A stretch of 35,940 nucleotides of DNA from Cytophagaceae bacterium. GTDB taxonomy: Bacteria > Bacteroidota > Bacteroidia > Cytophagales > Cytophagaceae. The notes beneath the pieces were generated by a model. That model was given only the letters and a program-made list of their open reading frames with translations, was not told the origin of the DNA and searched no databases. Of the stretch, positions 9,801 to 17,680 are shown one piece after another. Position 1 is the stretch's first letter; each line of letters begins with the position of its first letter. Position numbers and translations under genes: made by a program. Location of the stretch: the NCBI GenBank assembly GCA_029237685.1, contig JAQZBV010000022.1:1-35940 (forward strand), read 5' to 3'.

Positions 9801-10473
9801 TACTCCCCAAGCACCAGACTCCTACAACGCCGGTACCAAAACCGTTTACTTTACAACGGACATGCAAAACGGTGATCTGTTCACCGTAGGTACTGCGTTT
9901 GATCCACTGCCTGTAACATTCATCAGCATCCAAGCGAATGCAGAAACCGACCGGAATAAAATTACATGGAAGACGGCCAACGAAATCAATAACCGTCACT
10001 TCGTAGTTCAGCGATTGGCGCATGGAACGCACTGGGATTCCATAGGTACAGTAGAGGGTGCGAATAATTCCAACCAAGTGCATCATTATGAATTCTATGA
10101 CTACAACGTAAGCCATTTAAGCTTTGCCTATTATAGAGTTGTGCAATACGATTATGATGGTCAATCGGCCGCTTCAAAAATTGTATATGTCGAGAGGTCT
10201 TCTTTTGGCAATACCAGTACTCTTATCAAAATAGGCCCTAACCCGGCAGATCATTATATTGACATCGCGATCCAGGATGAATTATTTCAGACTAGCAACT
10301 ACCGTGTAAAGCTCACTTCTGTTTTAGGAGTAAATGTATACGATGCAGAACTCTCCAAATCCAGTAGCCGAATAGACTTGAGCAGCCTGTCTTCTGGTAA
10401 CTACATCATTGAACTGACAAATGCTGCAGGAACATCGCCGGTATATGAAAAAATCATCATCCGTCACCAATAA
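6862..10473 (+). CDS. Large two-module LamG-like secreted protein with T9SS type A sorting domain
   Basis: This is the intact 1203-residue paralogue of the broken gene just upstream. Signal peptide: residues about 1-19 (IIVLLLTGRFAYS-type segment). Then comes a PPC-like domain starting DPADVCASAV (about 21-150), followed by module 1: a LamG-like fold (LKAWYKADGN to YLAVKYGITLGNNAS) and an IAGIGRDD block (to about 575). Module 2 repeats the plan (LQIWLRASEL, YLAIKFGITLGDN, IAAIGRDDRSQLHQRRS). A linker containing FISIQANAETDRNKITWKTA precedes the type A tail (IGPNPADHYIDI, LSSGNYIIEL). In the family such proteins are exported by T9SS and often bound to the cell surface. The LamG-like modules suggest carbohydrate or protein binding, but no catalytic residues are recognisable. 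A tandem duplication with the upstream gene is evident. Confidence 0.9.
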   Translation: MNKVFIVIILLLTGRFAYSQDPADVCASAVTLTPTLACTFTPYNLPGAYVYDGLTPSCGTTTDDGWYKFTAQTTNYSFTLSGDYAHTAAIYSGACGALVPMACHNAPAGSNATLTFTTLPLTVYYIQVQRNTGTTTTTMTGNFSLCYAAAPGGVKNTLKAWYKADGNLVKSGSIVTTWNTEVGNANFTTVLNAPMLNNTTANFNPAVVFDGDDYLNNPNVLGSDVLSTSDNTVFIVSKLNTGYSGVLLKWEEAFPNDRFGFEGYPYPVATSLRVDHPGVPQQKIGGSTGSWNIATAATTNATDHLLVDGLIVNTNTGGSNNIGLPGTLTIGGDNFSGFHSNSLISEVIFYGTTLTALEHQKVQTYLAVKYGITLGNNASAIDYYASNGAVVWPQNSTDQNDIAGIGRDDASGLSQLKSKSANSDDIVTMALVDGGGSFSTPNKFDNDLEYELWGNDNGGQPYTVIGGGLIESTVECPASILKRLARQWHVRETGTVGDVALTFDLTSIPVSGTTFYDFRLLIDLDKDGDFTTGTVKRITPSTYAGNIVTFNTVDFNNGEIFTLATLVPAPGGVSSGLQIWLRASELTSTQTNNAQLNSWFNAGSSNFDFNRISGSTAGWPRFKTSTMNFNHSIEFGSPGAMISQNSAANMRPTTNNSTSMVVFKTTQSAGTTDFWDSPNFITTESYYTGKDYGFGLPNGRIGLKIKDGEPWDAYSNSTCNDNVIHLASASRTRNATASNPSSVSIQLDGFNDCTTSSAGSSYALDASDAFSVSYKGTGIGGNTINGSNVYTDMQYVGLMGEAIVFNNTLTGVNLDKVNSYLAIKFGITLGDNVTPVSYLNSGASIIWNASATHQNDIAAIGRDDRSQLHQRRSISVETDNMTDIALVDNGGSQAAPNDFDHDREFFIIGNNDSLKVFGTADVDGTVILNRLRRVWKVQETGTVGNVLVAIDLSTIPTPIGGSDLRLLVDRDNDGFADNDVTPQAPDSYNAGTKTVYFTTDMQNGDLFTVGTAFDPLPVTFISIQANAETDRNKITWKTANEINNRHFVVQRLAHGTHWDSIGTVEGANNSNQVHHYEFYDYNVSHLSFAYYRVVQYDYDGQSAASKIVYVERSSFGNTSTLIKIGPNPADHYIDIAIQDELFQTSNYRVKLTSVLGVNVYDAELSKSSSRIDLSSLSSGNYIIELTNAAGTSPVYEKIIIRHQ

Positions 10474-10540
10474 ATAAAATGTTCAAAAAAAAACGACTAA
10501 TTTCGTCTTAGGCTCGTCTGTTTTTTGTTTTTTTTCGTAA

Positions 10541-10553
10541 ATAACACTGTTAT
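10541..10553. promoter_or_regulatory. Short palindrome upstream of the sensor kinase gene
   Basis: ATAACA-C-TGTTAT is a perfect palindrome with 6-base arms, 43 bases before the ATG at 10596. It could be a transcription-factor site. A 13-base palindrome in AT-rich DNA can occur by chance, so this is only a candidate. The T-rich stretch just before it (10520-10535) may belong to a weak terminator of the preceding surface-protein gene. Confidence 0.25.
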
Positions 10554-10595
10554 AGAGAAAAGCGACCTAATTTATAAGATAACCGCCAGGCATTT

Positions 10596-12248
10596 ATGAA
10601 GACTCTTTTTTTGGCATTTTACTGTTGTATCGGTAGTTTTTTCGCTTTTGCCGCACCTTCGGATACTATTACGGTAAAAGTAAAAGACGAGCTAAATAAG
10701 CCAATTAAGGGACTTAAACTCTTTGTACATCACTATCCCGCTTTTTATTCTGATGCTCACGGAATCTATTTTCTGAAAGTTAAAGAAGAACTTGAAATGC
10801 CTTTCGAGGTATTGACCGATTCTAAAGACTATGACATCGTAAAATTTAGCTATTACAAGGACCATAAAGAACTGCTGGTAAAAACCAAACGCAAAGCGGG
10901 TTCGATTGGGAATGCAGGAAACCTTGTCTCAACTACTGAAAATGGTTTATTGAAGACTAAGAAAAAAAATCAAACGGTATCCTCCGTTCATTCAAATGAC
11001 CTTGCTGCTCAAAAAATGACAGAGCCGGAACATCAACAAATAAAAGCGGTCATTGCTGATTCCAATAGTTATGCTCAGTACAAAGGAGACTTTGAAAAGC
11101 TCACACATGAAATCTATTTAGAACGGGAACGTTTGGTGGCGAATAATGCACACATCAAAGATGAGATTTCACAAATCACACAACGCTTAGATAAAGAAAA
11201 GAACCTGACAGAAGCGGAACGCACGCTGCTTAAAGCATATCTAAAAAAACTGGAATATGAATTTGAACAAAATGGCATTGCCTTCCGGAAAGCAGAAGAG
11301 CAAACCAAAGTATTGATCGACCGATTGAAAATGATGCTGCTGGAAAAAGATTCCATCAACGCCATCACAGCAAATAAGCTCAGAATCGAACAAGAAAAAA
11401 GAGTCGTGGCTGAAAAAAGGAACACCCGTTCCTTCACCATTTTCAGTATCATTACATTATTCTTACTGCTACTTGCGGTATCATTCTATAGCATTGCGAG
11501 AAAGATGAGAAAACAACGCAGCAGTTTGTTGCTTGCCAACCATGAATTGAATGAACAGAAAAAGTTAGTAGAAGAACAAAATAAGCAATTGGACATTTTC
11601 GCTTACCGCGCATCCCATGACATTAAAGGACCTTTGAAATCCATAACGGCTCTCAGTTCACTGGCAGCCATTTCTGTGGAAGACAAGGAAGCGTTAGAGC
11701 TCTTTAAACTCATCAATAAGAGTTCTGTTAAACTTGACAATCTGGTTACAGAAATGTTATTGCTGGCGAAAGATTCTAAATCAGAGTTGACCATTTTTCC
11801 AATCAATACCAATAGTTTAGTAGATGAAATTCTGAGAGAACTCAAGAACATTGAAGGCTTTAACAGAATGCACATCACACAAACACTTACACCTAACCTG
11901 GACATACGCACCGACATTACCCTATTCCATTCGGTAGTACAGAACCTGATAGAAAACGCCATTAAGTATTCTGATAAGAAAAAAGAACAATCTACCTTAC
12001 ACATATCGACCCAAGTCTTAAATGATGACACTTTTGAGATTTCTTTCCAGGACAATGGTGTGGGTATAGAAGAACAATTTCATGAAAAAGTATTCGCCTC
12101 TTTCTTCAGAAATTCTCAGGACTCTAATGGCACCGGATTAGGATTATATATTGTAAAGCAAAACATCACCAAGCTTGGAGGAACGATTCATCTAAAAAGC
12201 AAGCCCGGTGAAGGATCTACGTTTACTGTTCATTTACCTTTGCGCTAG
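10596..12248 (+). CDS. Membrane-bound sensor histidine kinase
   Basis: The 550-residue protein has a signal peptide (about 1-20, ending FAFAA), a carboxypeptidase-regulatory-like beta domain in the periplasm (about 24-98), a long predicted coiled coil (about 160-275), one transmembrane helix (about 280-301), a second short coiled coil and a kinase core. The H box FAYRASHDIKGPLKSI places the phospho-accepting histidine at residue 341. The ATPase domain shows N box NLIENAIKYSD, G1 DNGVGIEE, F-like FFRN and G2 GTGLGLYIVK, so it looks catalytically complete. No response regulator is encoded next to it, so it is an orphan kinase in this window. The following PD40-protein gene starts four bases after its stop, which suggests the two work together. 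The periplasmic signal is unknown. Confidence 0.92.
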   Translation: MKTLFLAFYCCIGSFFAFAAPSDTITVKVKDELNKPIKGLKLFVHHYPAFYSDAHGIYFLKVKEELEMPFEVLTDSKDYDIVKFSYYKDHKELLVKTKRKAGSIGNAGNLVSTTENGLLKTKKKNQTVSSVHSNDLAAQKMTEPEHQQIKAVIADSNSYAQYKGDFEKLTHEIYLERERLVANNAHIKDEISQITQRLDKEKNLTEAERTLLKAYLKKLEYEFEQNGIAFRKAEEQTKVLIDRLKMMLLEKDSINAITANKLRIEQEKRVVAEKRNTRSFTIFSIITLFLLLLAVSFYSIARKMRKQRSSLLLANHELNEQKKLVEEQNKQLDIFAYRASHDIKGPLKSITALSSLAAISVEDKEALELFKLINKSSVKLDNLVTEMLLLAKDSKSELTIFPINTNSLVDEILRELKNIEGFNRMHITQTLTPNLDIRTDITLFHSVVQNLIENAIKYSDKKKEQSTLHISTQVLNDDTFEISFQDNGVGIEEQFHEKVFASFFRNSQDSNGTGLGLYIVKQNITKLGGTIHLKSKPGEGSTFTVHLPLR

Positions 12249-12252
12249 TCTC

Positions 12253-14304
12253 ATGAGAGCCATCCGTTCCGGAAACTTTTTCTTGTTGCTGAGCACACTG
12301 ATCATTTGGTGTAGCCCTGTCTATGCGCAAAATTATACTGTTTCTTTTTTAGGAAAAACAGACCTTAGAAAAGCTAATTCCTTTTATAAGAAAAAGAACT
12401 ATGAGGAAGCGGCCCGTCTATACAGCAGTCACCTGGCTACGAAAGATACTCCATTAAAAGCTAAAATTGCTTTGGCCAGTTCGCTCAAGCAATTGTATAG
12501 ACCAGAGGAATCCGAAAACTGGTATAGAAAAGCATTAGCCAGCAACAACAATGAGCTCCCGTCATATTGCCAATTGGATTTTGTGGAAGTCCTCATCATG
12601 AATGGTAAGATCAGTGAAGCCAATGAACAAGTAAAGCAATACCTCATTGAAAACCCCGGTGATGAGAAAGGGGCGCAACTTTTAAAAGAAACCTCTCAAT
12701 ACCCCTCTTTCTACAAAGACTCTTTGCAATACACTGTTCAACCCTATTTTGCCAATTCCGATTTCTCTGATTACGCGCCGGTTTATTTTCATAATGAAAT
12801 TGTATTCTGTTCTTCCAGACCCAGCGATGGCATCATCAAACACGTAGAAGCTTCGAATGAACAGTCCCTGTCACATTTGTTTGTAAGCAACTCTTCTAAC
12901 CAAAGCATTAACAAATTCAACGGATTAAATCATTCGTCCAAACACGACGGACCTGTCACCTTTTGGAGTAACTACACGAAAGCGATCTATTGCTCCAATA
13001 CCGATGATGCATTCGAAAATGGGAAATTAACTTTACTCTATTCCGAATTCATGGCCGATAGCAAAGAATGGAGCAAGCCTGTAGTATTGCCTTTTACAGA
13101 TCATCAATTTTCTTATGGTCATCCAGCCTTTGATGAAACTAACAATACTTTATACTTTGTTTCCAACATACCTCAAGGACTGGGAGGAACGGATATCTAC
13201 CGCGCACAATGGAAGGATGGCCATTGGGATGCACCTATCAACGTAGGAGCAAGCATCAACACTACAGGAGATGAAATGTATCCTTTCCCTTCCAAAGAAG
13301 GAATGCTCTATTTTTCCTCCAACGGACATACCGGCATGGGAGGATTGGATATTTACGCCAGTCATACAGACAGCACAGGAACTTACATGACCAACCTGGG
13401 ACATCCTGTCAATAGTGCCTTTGACGACTTCTCTCTTGTTCTTTCAGACGCTTCGCCAACGGGTTTATTCTCCAGCAACCGGACAGGCAATGATGACATC
13501 TTTGCCGTCAAAATATACAGGATCACTTTAGATCTGGACATTAGTGATCAACTCAACTACAAACCGTTACAAAAATGTATTGTCAAGGTCTCTGATCAGG
13601 AAACAGGAGAAGTCAAGTACATTTTGAATACCGACAAAAATGGCCATACCAGTTGCACACTGATTCCAGGTAAAAATTACAGCATTAAAATCTATAAGAA
13701 CGGCTATGCGATGAAGAGTATGGAGTTTGTTGAATACAACAGAGAACAAGCTCATGTGAAGAAAAGCATTGCCATCACACGTACACATCAGCGTTATGTG
13801 AAAGCCAAACTGCAATACCAGTCTATCCTCGTACGCAACTGTGAGGTAAAACTCTTAGACTATTCATCCGATAGCATCATGACTTACCAGGCAGATTCTA
13901 CAGGCTCATTTCTATGTCAGATCAACTCCGATACTACTGCCCTGCTCTATTTTAAAAAAGATAACCTTTATGGTTATGCCTTGTTTGAAAAAGACGAGGA
14001 TGCCAGAGAAAACTCAGGGATCACTTACATGACGATCCCAATGACAGATTCAATCGCTATAAAAACAGTGAATGGAAGGTATCAATCTACTGACAGCGCC
14101 ACTGTGGCTCATACAAAACTCTATTACAGAAGTAGAATCAATCGTAAAGTACAAACGCTAGTAACAGATGAAACCGGTGCTTTTACGGCCTCATTGGATG
14201 CACCAGGTATTTATGACTTTTATGAAAAAGAAGATTTATCCAAAACCATATTGACGATAGATGGTTCAACGGCAAGTTGGATAGAAATCAAAAAAACGGA
14301 GTAG
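12253..14304 (+). CDS. Periplasmic TPR + PD40 (WD40-like propeller) protein without OmpA domain
   Basis: An ATG at 12253, four bases after the kinase stop, gives a signal peptide ending CSPVYAQ; an in-frame GTG at 12208 would overlap the kinase and spoil the signal peptide. The product is about 683 residues: TPR-like helices (about 35-145, KANSFYKKKNYEEAARLY), a PD40 propeller (about 160-430; DYAPVYFHNEIVFCSSRP, LYFSSNGHTGMGGLDIY, GLFSSNRTGNDDIF), then two or three carboxypeptidase-regulatory-like or CNA-B-like beta domains. This order is shared with Bacteroidota OmpA-family proteins such as PorE, but the peptidoglycan-binding OmpA domain is missing here and the protein ends after the beta domains. 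It probably sits in the periplasm or at the outer membrane. Tight coupling with the kinase gene suggests a sensory partnership, which is inference. Confidence 0.85.
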   Translation: MRAIRSGNFFLLLSTLIIWCSPVYAQNYTVSFLGKTDLRKANSFYKKKNYEEAARLYSSHLATKDTPLKAKIALASSLKQLYRPEESENWYRKALASNNNELPSYCQLDFVEVLIMNGKISEANEQVKQYLIENPGDEKGAQLLKETSQYPSFYKDSLQYTVQPYFANSDFSDYAPVYFHNEIVFCSSRPSDGIIKHVEASNEQSLSHLFVSNSSNQSINKFNGLNHSSKHDGPVTFWSNYTKAIYCSNTDDAFENGKLTLLYSEFMADSKEWSKPVVLPFTDHQFSYGHPAFDETNNTLYFVSNIPQGLGGTDIYRAQWKDGHWDAPINVGASINTTGDEMYPFPSKEGMLYFSSNGHTGMGGLDIYASHTDSTGTYMTNLGHPVNSAFDDFSLVLSDASPTGLFSSNRTGNDDIFAVKIYRITLDLDISDQLNYKPLQKCIVKVSDQETGEVKYILNTDKNGHTSCTLIPGKNYSIKIYKNGYAMKSMEFVEYNREQAHVKKSIAITRTHQRYVKAKLQYQSILVRNCEVKLLDYSSDSIMTYQADSTGSFLCQINSDTTALLYFKKDNLYGYALFEKDEDARENSGITYMTIPMTDSIAIKTVNGRYQSTDSATVAHTKLYYRSRINRKVQTLVTDETGAFTASLDAPGIYDFYEKEDLSKTILTIDGSTASWIEIKKTE

Positions 14305-14331
14305 CTAACCTCTATTTTTACCGCGATCCTA

Positions 14332-15543
14332 ATGAAAGACTCCACGAAAGATTCAGAACGTATACACTTCTCGAAAAAAAGAGGCGTGCTATTGATTGCG
14401 ATATTGGCTTCTCTGCAATTTATTTTTGCCATTGACTACATTTTGATTTTACCGCTCGGGCCTAAAATCATGTCAAACCTCCATATCGGGACAGCGGAAT
14501 ACGGCGTGCTTATTGCTGTCTACACCATCAGTGCTGCCATCATGGGATTTTTATCCTCTTTCTTCATTGATACCTATCCCAGAAAACACCTCTTGATTTT
14601 TGCTTTAGCTGTATTCATGATCGGTAATGTATCTTTTGTATTGTCTGACTCTTTTGTTTGGATTGTATTATCACGCATCCTGACCGGTGCCTTTGGCGGC
14701 GTACTATCTTCCTTAGTGATGATTTATTTGGGAGATCTCTTTCCCTTGACAAAGCTTGGAAGAAACACCAGTGCCATCATGATCTCCAATGCTATGGCTG
14801 CTATACTGGGCATTCCGATTGCCTTATTTATCGCAGAAACCTACGACAGCTGGAGAATTCCTTTTGCGGGTATGCTGCTGTTCAATGCGATCGTTCTGTT
14901 GCTTTGCATGTTTTACATGCCGGCCATTAGCGCACCCATAAAAAAGAAAGGCCGAAAAAAACTCTGGCACTTTGTCAACAATCCCAAATTCATCTGGCCG
15001 GTATTGTTCATGTCCATGCTGACCTTCGCGGGAGGCGCTACCATCCTGCCTTACCTGAGCACTTTTGTGATGACAAACCTCAGTTTTACTAATACAGACG
15101 TATCCTTTATCTTCTTCTGCGGAGGTCTAGCGGCCTTGCTCGTGAATCTCTTCATTGGATTTCTGATCGATCAATACGGAAGACAAAATACGTTTCTGAT
15201 CATCAATTTCATTTCTATCATCCCTGTTATCCTGCTAACGCTCTCTCCTTTTGACAACCGCATCATCATCTTGCTGGTCACCACCTTCTTCTTTGGCATG
15301 TCCACCGCTAGAAACGTGTCAGGAGTCGCTTACTTAAATTCACTTATGCCGCATGAAAACAGAGGCCGCTATGTAACCATCAATAACTCCATACAGCTGA
15401 TGGCATCGAGTGTAGCGACGGTGTTATCAGGTTGGCTGCTGTATACAGAAAATCATTTGATTGTTAACTTTGACTTGCTGGGCATCATCGCGATCTGCGC
15501 GACGATTACTTGTATTTTTTCGGCGTTTGTGTTAGAAGAGTAG
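14332..15543 (+). CDS. Major facilitator superfamily transporter
   Basis: The 403-residue protein has about 12 hydrophobic segments in two halves joined by a basic loop (PIKKKGRKKLWHFVNNP, about residue 205). The first half has the MFS-type pattern GVLIAVYTISAAIMGFLSSFFID followed by YPRKHLL, and SRILTGAFGGVLSSLVMIYLGDLFP. The second half contains NLFIGFLIDQYGRQN, the repeated loop motif. Overall it is like bacterial drug- or sugar-efflux permeases, but the substrate cannot be read from sequence. It starts 28 bases after the PD40-protein gene on the same strand and may share its transcript. The ATG at 14332 is the only good start, with an N-terminal cytoplasmic tail of about 20 charged residues. 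Confidence 0.9.
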   Translation: MKDSTKDSERIHFSKKRGVLLIAILASLQFIFAIDYILILPLGPKIMSNLHIGTAEYGVLIAVYTISAAIMGFLSSFFIDTYPRKHLLIFALAVFMIGNVSFVLSDSFVWIVLSRILTGAFGGVLSSLVMIYLGDLFPLTKLGRNTSAIMISNAMAAILGIPIALFIAETYDSWRIPFAGMLLFNAIVLLLCMFYMPAISAPIKKKGRKKLWHFVNNPKFIWPVLFMSMLTFAGGATILPYLSTFVMTNLSFTNTDVSFIFFCGGLAALLVNLFIGFLIDQYGRQNTFLIINFISIIPVILLTLSPFDNRIIILLVTTFFFGMSTARNVSGVAYLNSLMPHENRGRYVTINNSIQLMASSVATVLSGWLLYTENHLIVNFDLLGIIAICATITCIFSAFVLEE

Positions 15544-15571
15544 TTAGACGTTAGTACTAAGTCGATTAGAA

Positions 15572-15769
15572 ATGGATACTATAGCTCAACTTTTAATACT
15601 TTCCATATTCATTATACCTCCAACAGCTATTATTATTGCTTGGAGATCGCTTACGTTTAGCAAGATTTATTGTGTACTGATCGGCTTGTTCTTTGGGCTG
15701 ATAATCTCCTTCTTTTTCTATTGCCTAGGTATCTCGATTCTCTTTAGGGACGGTATGGGACCAGGATAA
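15572..15769 (+). CDS. Small two-helix membrane protein, hypothetical
   Basis: A 65-residue frame begins with ATG 28 bases after the MFS gene. It has two strongly hydrophobic stretches (about 5-23 and 32-57) with a short basic/polar loop (WRSLTFSK) between them and ends RDGMGPG. Hydrophobicity and position in line with the MFS gene suggest a real small membrane protein, but no family is recognised. It may be a chance frame in AT-rich DNA. Confidence 0.45.
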   Translation: MDTIAQLLILSIFIIPPTAIIIAWRSLTFSKIYCVLIGLFFGLIISFFFYCLGISILFRDGMGPG

Positions 15770-15789
15770 AATAGAAAGAGTGTCAACTA

Positions 15790-15819
15790 TTTCTGTTTCT
15801 GTTTCTGTTTCTGTTTCTG
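15790..15819. repeat. Hexanucleotide tandem repeat (TTTCTG)5
   Basis: Five perfect copies of TTTCTG lie 20 bases downstream of the small membrane protein gene. No gene reads through it, so it would not act as a coding phase-variation tract here. It is adjacent to a long hairpin. Confidence 0.9.
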
Positions 15820-15826
15820 TTATTGG

Positions 15827-15850
15827 GTGTCTGGTCTTCAGACCTGACAC
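15827..15850. repeat. Imperfect palindrome/hairpin
   Basis: GTGTCTGGTCT (15827-15837) pairs with AGACCTGACAC (15840-15850) around a 2-base loop with a single T-T mismatch. There is no T-tract on either side, so it is not a standard terminator. It looks like a mobile or REP-like palindrome. Confidence 0.65.
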
Positions 15851-15877
15851 TGCTTGACAATAGTAAATGGCTGCGTT

Positions 15878-15919
15878 AATTCTAACTGTCTTACCCCTAA
15901 ATCCCCTGAAGGGGACTTT
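15878..15919. repeat. Dispersed intergenic repeat, copy 1
   Basis: AATTCTAAC is followed by CCCCTAAATCCCCTGAAGGG and GACTTT. The same block recurs at 17621-17661 (direct) and 17727-17757 (inverted). The core contains the self-complementary CCCCTGAAGGGG hairpin. It is a REP-like element, not a gene. Confidence 0.85.
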
Positions 15920-15940
15920 GGCTTGTGATAAAAACAAAAG

Positions 15941-16390
15941 ACAGCATTGAATGAATCATTTTCTCCAGTGAGAACTCATTTTTTTACAGATGCATCCATC
16001 AAACTGGGATAATGCTCATATCAAGCAATTAATTACCCAACATTTATCAAAAAAATACTTTTCCCTATAAATGGGGAAAATAATATCCGCAGCAATAGTG
16101 CGAACAAGACCTGAATCAAGCATAACCAGGCGATCATAAAAATGAAATCAAGACAAATCGATTGTAGGACCTAATATTGCGTAGGTATAGGTACATGCAT
16201 TCTACCTTTCTTTAAAAGTCCCCTGCTATTTTTTGCAATACATCTACATCATGCGATATAATAATACTATCTAATACATGGTCGCTCTGCGCTGCAAACT
16301 AATAGTTACCTATCGTTAAAAACTCTTCACATGATGTCCTACATCATGATATAGCTTCACCCTTTTATTAATCAACCTAAATTTAAAATC
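15941..16390. other. Long intergenic leader before the ice-binding-like gene
   Basis: About 450 bases with no convincing coding frame. It holds the operator-like palindrome at 16330-16348 and a matching half-site at 16246-16253. No clear Bacteroidota promoter (TTG plus TAnnTTTG) was identified. Confidence 0.5.
16330..16348. promoter_or_regulatory. Operator-like inverted repeat upstream of the ice-binding-like gene
   Basis: CATGATGT-CCT-ACATCATG is a perfect palindrome with 8-base arms, 43 bases before the ATG at 16391. The half-site ACATCATG with similar flanks (CTACATCATG then ATATA) occurs again at 16246-16253. This arrangement fits binding of a dimeric regulator, or a leader hairpin; there is no T-tract. 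Confidence 0.5.
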
Positions 16391-17563
16391 ATGAATCTCG
16401 AAAAAGTTAACACTACCGGTACTGTTAAAAAGTCTGGATATATCCATCTTTTCAAACAACAGACTTCGGTATTCAACGCGTTTGCACGATTCACAAAAGT
16501 ACCGGCCATGGTAGCCTTGCTATCCATTATGCTAATCGCAGGTTGTAAGAAAGACGATGAAAATCCTTCTCCTGGTTCAAACGATGCACCAGTGGTGATT
16601 GCTACCAGCCCATCCAACAATGCTACAGGTGTAGCACGCAACAAGGTCATTGCGGTTGTATTCAGTCAGGAAATGGATGCACCGACAGTTAATAGCTCTC
16701 TGATTGTGAAACAAGGTACAAGCACGGTTTCAGGTACTGTAAGTACCTCAGGCACTACCGCCACTTTTACGCCCACAGCACTGTTTACAGATGGACTGAT
16801 TTATACGGTAATGATTAGCACTGGTGCAAAGAGCGATGCCGGAAAAGCCATGCTTTCCAATTCGGAATTCAGCTTTAAGGTAGGCAGTGGAACCTCAACG
16901 CTTGACAGAGTAGAATTGGGAACAGCAGGCAATTATGTTATCCTTGCCAAAACAGCAATCAACAACGGACCGACGTCGAACATCGTCGGTGACCTGGCCT
17001 TGAGTCCTGCAGCGACTTCTTATATTACTGGATTCTCACTGACCAATGCAACAGGTTATGCGACTTCCAGTCAGGTAACAGGAAAACTATTTGCAGCTGA
17101 CATGGCGGCTCCTACTCCTATCAATCTGACTACTGCTGTAGGCGACATGACTACAGCTTATAACGATGCAGCCGGAAGATCTACTCCTGATTTCTTAGCA
17201 TTGAATAACGGAAACCTGGGTGGAAAAACATTGACGCCTGGTCTTTACAAATGGACCAACAACGTCACTGCACCGACTAACTTCACCATCTCTGGAGGAG
17301 CCGATGATATCTGGATCTTCCAGGTGGCAGGAAATCTATCCCTTGCTTCCGCGGTGAATGTGACTCTTAGTGGAGGAGCGCAGGCAAAAAACATCTTCTG
17401 GCAAGTAGCCGGCACTGTTACCATTGGAACAAACGCTAAGTTCAAAGGCATCATCCTTTCTAAAACAGGCATCACCCTTCAAACCGGTGCCACGTTGAAT
17501 GGCCGTGCCTTGGCGCAAACCGCAGTTATTTTGGCCGGCAATACGGTTACCCAACCGCAATAA
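16391..17563 (+). CDS. Ice-binding-like (DUF3494) lipoprotein with Ig-like domain
   Basis: The 390-residue protein has a hydrophobic segment with a lipobox (LIAGC, cysteine at residue 52), so it is probably an outer-membrane or surface lipoprotein; the 40 residues before the hydrophobic core are longer than usual. A SbsA-type Ig-like domain follows (about 66-167: VVIATSPSNNATGVARNKVI, VVFSQEMDAPTV, LFTDGLIYTVMI). The C-terminal half (about 171-390) matches the DUF3494 ice-binding fold: LGTAGNYVILAKTAI, IVGDLALSP, LTPGLYKW, DDIWIFQVAGNL, AKNIFWQVAG, FKGIILSKTGITLQTGATLNGRAL. Proteins of this family from cold-adapted microbes bind ice, but many members in non-polar bacteria are thought to be general adhesins, so ice binding is not certain. 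A strong terminator follows, and the gene appears monocistronic. Confidence 0.88.
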   Translation: MNLEKVNTTGTVKKSGYIHLFKQQTSVFNAFARFTKVPAMVALLSIMLIAGCKKDDENPSPGSNDAPVVIATSPSNNATGVARNKVIAVVFSQEMDAPTVNSSLIVKQGTSTVSGTVSTSGTTATFTPTALFTDGLIYTVMISTGAKSDAGKAMLSNSEFSFKVGSGTSTLDRVELGTAGNYVILAKTAINNGPTSNIVGDLALSPAATSYITGFSLTNATGYATSSQVTGKLFAADMAAPTPINLTTAVGDMTTAYNDAAGRSTPDFLALNNGNLGGKTLTPGLYKWTNNVTAPTNFTISGGADDIWIFQVAGNLSLASAVNVTLSGGAQAKNIFWQVAGTVTIGTNAKFKGIILSKTGITLQTGATLNGRALAQTAVILAGNTVTQPQ

Positions 17564-17591
17564 CAATTGCTTCGCATCATGAACAGAAAAG

Positions 17592-17615
17592 GCAGTGAGT
17601 GATCACTGCTTTTTT
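17592..17615 (+). terminator. Intrinsic terminator of the ice-binding-like gene
   Basis: GCAGTGA (17592-17598), loop GTGA, TCACTGC (17603-17609), then TTTTTTG. It is 28 bases after the stop codon. Confidence 0.85.
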
Positions 17616-17620
17616 GTTTT

Positions 17621-17661
17621 AATTCTAACCGTTTGCCCCTAAATCCCCTGAAGGGGACTTT
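17621..17661. repeat. Dispersed intergenic repeat, copy 2
   Basis: This is a direct copy of the 15878-15919 element (AATTCTAACCGTTTG, then the CCCCTAAATCCCCTGAAGGG core). It faces copy 3 across a terminator hairpin, so copies 2 and 3 form a large inverted pair between convergent genes. Confidence 0.85.
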
Positions 17662-17680
17662 AGTTTGAGATAAAACAAAA

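Noticed and set aside
15790..15850. CRISPR array
   Set aside because: The repeats are 6 bases long and contiguous, with no spacers and no cas genes in the window.
15725..15937. Reverse frame containing repeated TETETE residues
   Set aside because: The repeat is the translation of the (TTTCTG)5 tract, and the frame runs through the REP-like element; there is no sign of a real gene.
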